Shown here: positions 60,051 through 64,000 of the stretch, in pieces
Layout of the letters: each line of letters begins with the position of its first letter
Numbering within the stretch: the first letter of the stretch is position 1
From: Candidatus Dependentiae bacterium
GTDB taxonomy: Bacteria > Babelota > Babeliae > Babelales > Vermiphilaceae
Direction of reading: 5' to 3'
DNA: 64,000 bases
Assembly: GCA_026389015.1 (NCBI GenBank)
Contig: JAPLIR010000020.1
Coordinates: 1-64,000, forward strand
Position numbers and translations under genes: made by a program
Notes under the pieces: generated by a model
Database searches by the model: none
Told to the model about the DNA's origin: nothing
What the model saw: only the letters and a program-made list of their open reading frames with translations

Positions 60051-60862
60051 CCACCCTCACAACAATCTTTCTTAGTCCCTATATACTCAAAGCCATGGAT
60101 GAACCATTCTTAGATTCATCATCAATCACTTTATCAGATGATGAGAATGAATCTGAAAATATAGGGCACAGCCTATTACCAGAGCAAGAGATGAACGTAA
60201 TAAGACCCGGAGCTGGCGCTGCCGCTACAGCACATCAATCATCAAACAATACTTTACGCACTATACATAACAACTCATACATACCACCTCAGCTACGTGT
60301 AGAGGAAAAACATACAGAAAATAGCCTACAAGCCATGACGCATGCTCACCCTATAGAGCCTCAGCAACATTTAGGTGAAGCTCATGCTGATTACATGCTG
60401 AATGCTCCATTTTCTGATGTATCATCGGCACCAAGCACCGATCATCCAATAATAAATTATGTGCACGGAGTCTTGCAAAATACCTCAGCAAGACATGAAC
60501 GCGCCATGCAAATGGAGCGAATTTTAACGCGTCAACATATCGATATTTCAAACACAATACTTGAAGCCAGAATAAAAGAAGTAAATGAAGCTGTCATAGA
60601 ACTACAACGCAGACGAAGAAAAGCGGGTACTGCAGCTTGCATTGCCTCGCTAGGTGCACAGATGGTAACAGGCGGCTTTAGTTTAGCAATAACTCAGGCA
60701 GCACCATGGTGCGCCTGCAATGTAATCTGCCCCATAAGTGCAGGGGTTCCCTTAGCAATTGGTGCAAGTGCATGCTACTATATTCAGCAAAAAAAAATGG
60801 ATACTATCATACAAAAATTAGCTACACCAACAGCGACACCAGATAGACTTTCTATGCAATAA
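60020..60862 (+). CDS. Exported protein with coiled coil and hydrophobic hairpin
   Basis: 280 residues. Signal peptide KIFLATLTTIFLSPYILKAM; a long polar, probably disordered region (about 28-155, Ser/Asp/Glu and His rich); a helical segment (RHERAMQMERILTRQHIDIS, then EVNEAVIELQRRRRK); the hairpin AACIASLGAQMVTGGFSLAI and CACNVICPISAGVPLAIGAS; and a short end LATPTATPDRLSMQ. AGGA lies eight bases before the ATG, inside the previous gene. Architecture as in the other cluster members; function unknown. Confidence 0.68.
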   Translation: MVYTYKKIFLATLTTIFLSPYILKAMDEPFLDSSSITLSDDENESENIGHSLLPEQEMNVIRPGAGAAATAHQSSNNTLRTIHNNSYIPPQLRVEEKHTENSLQAMTHAHPIEPQQHLGEAHADYMLNAPFSDVSSAPSTDHPIINYVHGVLQNTSARHERAMQMERILTRQHIDISNTILEARIKEVNEAVIELQRRRRKAGTAACIASLGAQMVTGGFSLAITQAAPWCACNVICPISAGVPLAIGASACYYIQQKKMDTIIQKLATPTATPDRLSMQ

Positions 60863-60881
60863 TCTATTAAAAAGGAACTTA

Positions 60882-61646
60882 ATGTCCAAGCTCAATTCAT
60901 ATATAACGCATACACTATGCATATTTTTTTTCACCTTTCAAGTTTACGCTGATCTGCATCAAAACCCTGCCACCTTTATTTTAATGATCCCGCTTTACAA
61001 CGAAACAAATATAGAACGCCAACAAGAATATAAAACCTGCCTCGAGCGCAATTTACATCACCCTGCGATCAGCACTATCCATGTATTATATGATCGCGCT
61101 AAAGATGATGATCAATGCGCTTTCCTTGCCTACTTAAAAAAACAACCTATTACGATTTCTTATATTGATGGTCGTCCAACGTTCGCTTATTGTTTTGACC
61201 TAGTCAACCAACAATACCCAGAACGCAAAATTGTGCTCAGTAACGCCGACATTTATTTTAACGAGACACTGGATGCACTTGAAAACTATGATTTAAGCAA
61301 TAGATTTCTCGTGCTTACCCGTTGGGATGCAAAATCAGATGGCTCTCTGAAGATTTTTGAACAGTATAAGCGCGATGGAAGTTTTGATGCCACCATGTCA
61401 TATTTATCACACGATGTATGGATATTTAAAACACCATTACGCACATTCCCTGATGCGCATATACAAATGGGCACCTGGGCTTGTGATGGTTATATTGCCT
61501 ACCAAGCTTTGTTAGCAGGATTGAAAGTAATCAACCCATGCTTGAGTATTCAAGGCTGTCATCTTCATAATTCTGGCCTTCGCCATTGGATTGCGCAAAG
61601 CACTCCTGGTCGTAAGGCGCTTATTGTTGATTGGTGTACTATTTAA
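60882..61646 (+). CDS. Exported glycosyltransferase-like protein
   Basis: 254 residues. Signal peptide THTLCIFFFTFQVYADL; then a GT-A-like start ATFILMIPLYNETNIERQQE, IHVLYDRAKDDDQ, and IVLSNADIYFNETLDALENY, where NADIYF stands in the place of the metal-site acid; MGTWACDGYIAYQALLAGLK and CLSIQGCHLHNSGLRHW follow. The last two patterns suggest a nucleotide-sugar transferase, but the family name is not secure. AAAAGGA upstream; its end overlaps convergent pth by 8 bases. Confidence 0.65.
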   Translation: MSKLNSYITHTLCIFFFTFQVYADLHQNPATFILMIPLYNETNIERQQEYKTCLERNLHHPAISTIHVLYDRAKDDDQCAFLAYLKKQPITISYIDGRPTFAYCFDLVNQQYPERKIVLSNADIYFNETLDALENYDLSNRFLVLTRWDAKSDGSLKIFEQYKRDGSFDATMSYLSHDVWIFKTPLRTFPDAHIQMGTWACDGYIAYQALLAGLKVINPCLSIQGCHLHNSGLRHWIAQSTPGRKALIVDWCTI

Positions 61647-62184
61647 TGTTTTGCTGAATCATTTCAACAGATTGACCGATCAAGCGCTCAACTTCGGCAC
61701 GATCTTCAGTGAAATTTTGTAGCACGTAATCGGAAACATCTTCGCGATTTTCGGGTCGACCGATGCCGAATCGCAAGCGGGCAAAGCCGTCGCCACAAGA
61801 AGCAATAATAGATTTAAGGCCATTGTGCCCTTTGTGACTGCCGCCAACTTTAAATTTCAGCTGACCGAACGACAACTCTAATTCATCGTGCACAACGAGA
61901 ATATTTTCTGGTTTAATGCCTTGCTTAGCTAAATAAGAAATGACTTTACCAGAGTTGTTCATGAACGTCTGTGGTTTAATCAGCAGTATTTTTGCACCAT
62001 TCAACATAATGTCGGCAATTTCCATGTGCTCCTTAGTACGCCAAGAACCACCATGGGCTTCAGCTAAAGCATCAAGAACGAGAAAGCCAATGTTATGTCT
62101 GTTGTAGTGATACTGCCTGCCTGGATTACCCAAGCCAATAATTGTGGAAATAGATCCGATGGAAATAGTATTTTGCATGCTCAT
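61639..62184 (-). CDS. pth: Peptidyl-tRNA hydrolase
   Basis: 181 residues, usual size. IIGLGNPGRQYHYNRHNIGF carries the catalytic His, KPQTFMNNSG and LVVHDELELSFGQLKF the substrate site with Asp, and GSHKGHNGLKSI the conserved Asn. It frees tRNA from dropped peptidyl-tRNA; essential. An ATG two codons in (62178) is an equal alternative start. Convergent with the 60882 gene. Confidence 0.96.
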   Translation of the reverse strand: MSMQNTISIGSISTIIGLGNPGRQYHYNRHNIGFLVLDALAEAHGGSWRTKEHMEIADIMLNGAKILLIKPQTFMNNSGKVISYLAKQGIKPENILVVHDELELSFGQLKFKVGGSHKGHNGLKSIIASCGDGFARLRFGIGRPENREDVSDYVLQNFTEDRAEVERLIGQSVEMIQQNIK

Positions 62185-62201
62185 TCTTTATAATCGCTTG
62201 T

Positions 62202-62708
62202 TTATTTTTTTGTTTTTTTACTCATATTTCTCTGTGCTGTTTTTTTTGCAGATTTCAGCTTTTTTTCGTCAATTTTAAGCGCTTTTGCCAGTTCAGTATC
62301 GTAGGCAGCAGCATCAACATTAACACATGACTTTTCCTCTTTGGCATCACCAATAGTGATCGTATACTCACGAACTTTAGCTGGCTCTACACCTTCCCAA
62401 GGTCGAGAATATGAAATAGTTATCGACGCTGTTCCATTTTTTAATGCCTTAAAAGTAAAAACGTCTTTGCCACCTGCGCCGGGCGTCTGAGCAGCTTGCA
62501 CAGTAGTTTTATAAGTCTTATCAAGTTCTTGTAATAGACTATCATCTGATATTTTAGCACGCCAACCATAGCCGGTACTCGGATTACTATCCAAGGTAAT
62601 TTCAAACTCTTGGCCAGGAGTTACTTGCATAGTTTCTTGTTGCGCATCCTCAGCAATTACTACGGTTCCCGCACAAAGCAAACTCAATGTTAGCATAATA
62701 TTTTTCAT
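62202..62708 (-). CDS. Secreted chagasin-type cysteine protease inhibitor (I42)
   Basis: 168 residues. Signal peptide IMLTLSLLCAGTVVIA; the chagasin-type immunoglobulin-like domain (about 24-125) shows all three inhibitory loops: LDSNPSTGYGWRAKI, PGAGGKDVFTFKAL and SYSRPWEGVEP. A Lys-rich tail of about 40 residues follows (LKSAKKTAQRNMSKKTKK). I42 proteins block papain-type proteases such as cathepsins; for a bacterium in a phagocytic host this would protect against lysosomal enzymes. Own ribosome site; 13 bases behind prs. Confidence 0.88.
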   Translation of the reverse strand: MKNIMLTLSLLCAGTVVIAEDAQQETMQVTPGQEFEITLDSNPSTGYGWRAKISDDSLLQELDKTYKTTVQAAQTPGAGGKDVFTFKALKNGTASITISYSRPWEGVEPAKVREYTITIGDAKEEKSCVNVDAAAYDTELAKALKIDEKKLKSAKKTAQRNMSKKTKK

Positions 62709-62721
62709 ACATAGTCCTTTT

Positions 62722-63630
62722 TTATTTGATGTTTTTTAGCGTATCAATAATCAAACTACTTATATCAAACTGTTTAATTTTCGGCGATGTTTTTTGTAGC
62801 GATATAGTGTTGGCAACGTAGACTGCCGTAAAGTGACTTTTCTCAAGTAGGTCAATAGCAGTGCCCGAAAGTACCGGGTGCACAAAATAGCCATAAATAG
62901 TTGAAAATCCTTGTTCGCGTAACGCATCGCACACATGCAACGCCGTGCCACCAGTATCAATCATATCATCAATAATAATTGCTGTTGTTCCAACACAATC
63001 GCCTGACCTGGCACCAATGCGTGTTTGGTCGGCAGCGTAACGTTCTTTGGCAAAAACAATATGCCCAACCTTTAAGCTATCGGCAACTGCTAGTGCACGG
63101 TCTTGCGCTCCATGGTCCGGCGCAACAATGCACGTTTCATTCAACACAATATCCTGCTGCTCGATATGCTCAATGAGTAACGGTACAACTGAAACAGAAT
63201 GTACTGGAATAGAAAAAAAGGTTGCTACAAGTGGCGCATGCAATTCGACAACCACGAGTTCATCAACCCCCGCCGCTTCTATCATGCGCGCTACGAGTTC
63301 TGCTGCCCCTTTGCCACCAGGAATAATGCTTTTATCCTGCCGCGCATACCCAAAATAGGGCACAACACCAACAATACGCGCAGCGCCAGCATTTTTTACC
63401 GCATGCACTAACAACAGAAATTGCATAAGATTATAATGTGTTGGAGGATTGGTCGATTGCACAATGAACACGGTTGCGCCACGCAGAAGTGTGTAATCAG
63501 CAAAAGTAACCTCGATATCACCGTCGGCAAACTGTGTAATCTCAGGAACAATAAGTTGTTTACCAAAACCTTGAGCTATTTTTTGAGCCAACTCGAAGTG
63601 GCTTTGCGGCGCTACAATAACACTGTTCAT
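62722..63630 (-). CDS. prs: Ribose-phosphate pyrophosphokinase
   Basis: 302 residues, a little short of the usual 310-320. N-terminal VIVAPQSHFELAQKIAQGFG, QFADGDIEVTF, VQSTNPPTHYNLMQFLLLV and PYFGYARQDK follow the family, as does the PRPP loop AIIIDDMIDTGGTALHV. Two usual motifs differ: VELHA instead of VDLHA, and APDHGAQDRAL instead of the SPDxGG type; the flexible catalytic loop is FAKERYAADQTR. It makes PRPP from ribose-5-phosphate and ATP for nucleotide synthesis. AAGGG before the ATG. Confidence 0.93.
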   Translation of the reverse strand: MNSVIVAPQSHFELAQKIAQGFGKQLIVPEITQFADGDIEVTFADYTLLRGATVFIVQSTNPPTHYNLMQFLLLVHAVKNAGAARIVGVVPYFGYARQDKSIIPGGKGAAELVARMIEAAGVDELVVVELHAPLVATFFSIPVHSVSVVPLLIEHIEQQDIVLNETCIVAPDHGAQDRALAVADSLKVGHIVFAKERYAADQTRIGARSGDCVGTTAIIIDDMIDTGGTALHVCDALREQGFSTIYGYFVHPVLSGTAIDLLEKSHFTAVYVANTISLQKTSPKIKQFDISSLIIDTLKNIK

Positions 63631-63688
63631 GAATGACCCTTATGTATTTTTGTTCAATGTAGCATGAATAGGTACATTATTTGCAACA

Positions 63689-63726
63689 AAAATGGCTGGC
63701 GATTTTTATATTCGCCAGCCATTTTT
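63689..63726 (-). terminator. Terminator after the Skp-like gene
   Basis: AAAATGGCTGGCGA (63689-63702) pairs with TCGCCAGCCATTTT (63712-63725) across 9 bases, with T-runs on both strands; it lies 24 bases after the stop of the Skp-like gene. Confidence 0.85.
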
Positions 63727-63749
63727 AATTTCTAAAAAGCAGCTCTGCT

Positions 63750-64000
63750 TTACGCAGCAGCTGGAGCTTTTTTATTTGATACAACAGTCAACACGCTTGA
63801 TGCTGTCTTGTCGTTACGAGCAAGCTTGCTTGAATAATGCTTGTTCATTTCTTTTACCACTTGAGCGGTAATATCAGCTTTACCTGAACTATAGACTATT
63901 TGACCGCTGTTCTTATCAACAACCAAGTCTAAACCTTCTTTTTTAGCTAATTGCTCAACCGATGAGCTCAAGCCTTCGATCATGATGCCCGTACCTTGTT
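63750..64000 (-). CDS. skp: OmpH/Skp-family periplasmic chaperone (N-terminus outside window)
   Basis: Only the last 83 codons are in the window; the frame is open through the edge, so the Met at 63983 is internal. EGLSSSVEQLAKKEGLDLVV and the ending GQIVYSSGKADITAQVVKEM match the C-terminal helix and tip of Skp/OmpH proteins, where the DIT-V-x-x-M/L-N pattern is common. A 30-residue tail ending APAAA follows. Skp holds unfolded outer-membrane proteins in the periplasm, which would imply an outer membrane. The leader cannot be seen. Confidence 0.8.
   Translation of the reverse strand, partial: QGTGIMIEGLSSSVEQLAKKEGLDLVVDKNSGQIVYSSGKADITAQVVKEMNKHYSSKLARNDKTASSVLTVVSNKKAPAAA

Overview
The window looks like a chromosome segment of a host-dependent, AT-rich bacterium with a small genome. 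Housekeeping genes (rpsA, ndk, nusB, efp, glyA, alaS, pth, prs, pepA, and a partial skp) are interspersed with many genes for exported proteins: ankyrin-repeat proteins, a J-domain protein, a chagasin-type cysteine-protease inhibitor, a PI-PLC-like protein and many glycosyltransferases, most with Sec signal peptides. This mix, the family resemblances I recall and the palindromic repeats fit candidate phylum Dependentiae (TM6) best. That placement is inference; no rRNA is present to confirm it, and I recognised no tRNA gene, CRISPR array or intact insertion sequence.

Layout. 1-9914: a giant, window-truncated Gly-X-Thr collagen-like surface protein on the minus strand, in one operon with a small BclA-C/C1q-like protein and an exported GT2 glycosyltransferase; two more exported glycosyltransferase-like genes diverge from it. 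10370-17641: small membrane protein, secreted GH3 hexosaminidase, YafQ-type toxin-antitoxin pair, LemA/DUF2207 pair, leucyl aminopeptidase and a poly-Glu protein. 18122-28284: rpsA, ndk, nusB, efp, two secreted ankyrin/zinc-knuckle paralogues, glyA and an exported HEXXH protease. 28321-35431: a seven-gene minus-strand operon, gmd-fcl-gmd2 (exported)-three DXD glycosyltransferases (exported)-GT2 (exported). 35512-40441: AAA/PD-(D/E)XK protein, exported ManC, and an MDR/Gfo-Idh fusion. 40612-49566: GT4, DXD transferase, a GT-A/multi-TM protein, GT2, Wzx-like flippase, exported J-protein and a GT-C transferase. 49658-52537: PI-PLC-like protein and a HIT protein. 52549-60862: a cluster of small exported proteins with a Cys-rich hydrophobic hairpin and two kinds of conserved C-terminal tail, wrapped around alaS. 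60882-64000: exported transferase, pth, chagasin-like inhibitor, prs, skp (partial).

How it may work together. ManC, Gmd and Fcl give a route to GDP-L-fucose; GT4, GT2, DXD and GT-C transferases plus a flippase can build and export a glycan. Signal peptides on a second Gmd, on ManC and on at least seven transferases suggest that part of the chemistry happens outside the cytoplasm or in the host. The collagen with Thr at every third position is an obvious candidate acceptor. A family of palindromic repeats (arms near CCGCCGTCCTCCCTGAGGG and GCGAACTTGAAGGG) is scattered between genes, and two copies lie in frame inside signal-peptide coding sequence, as Rickettsia palindromic elements do.
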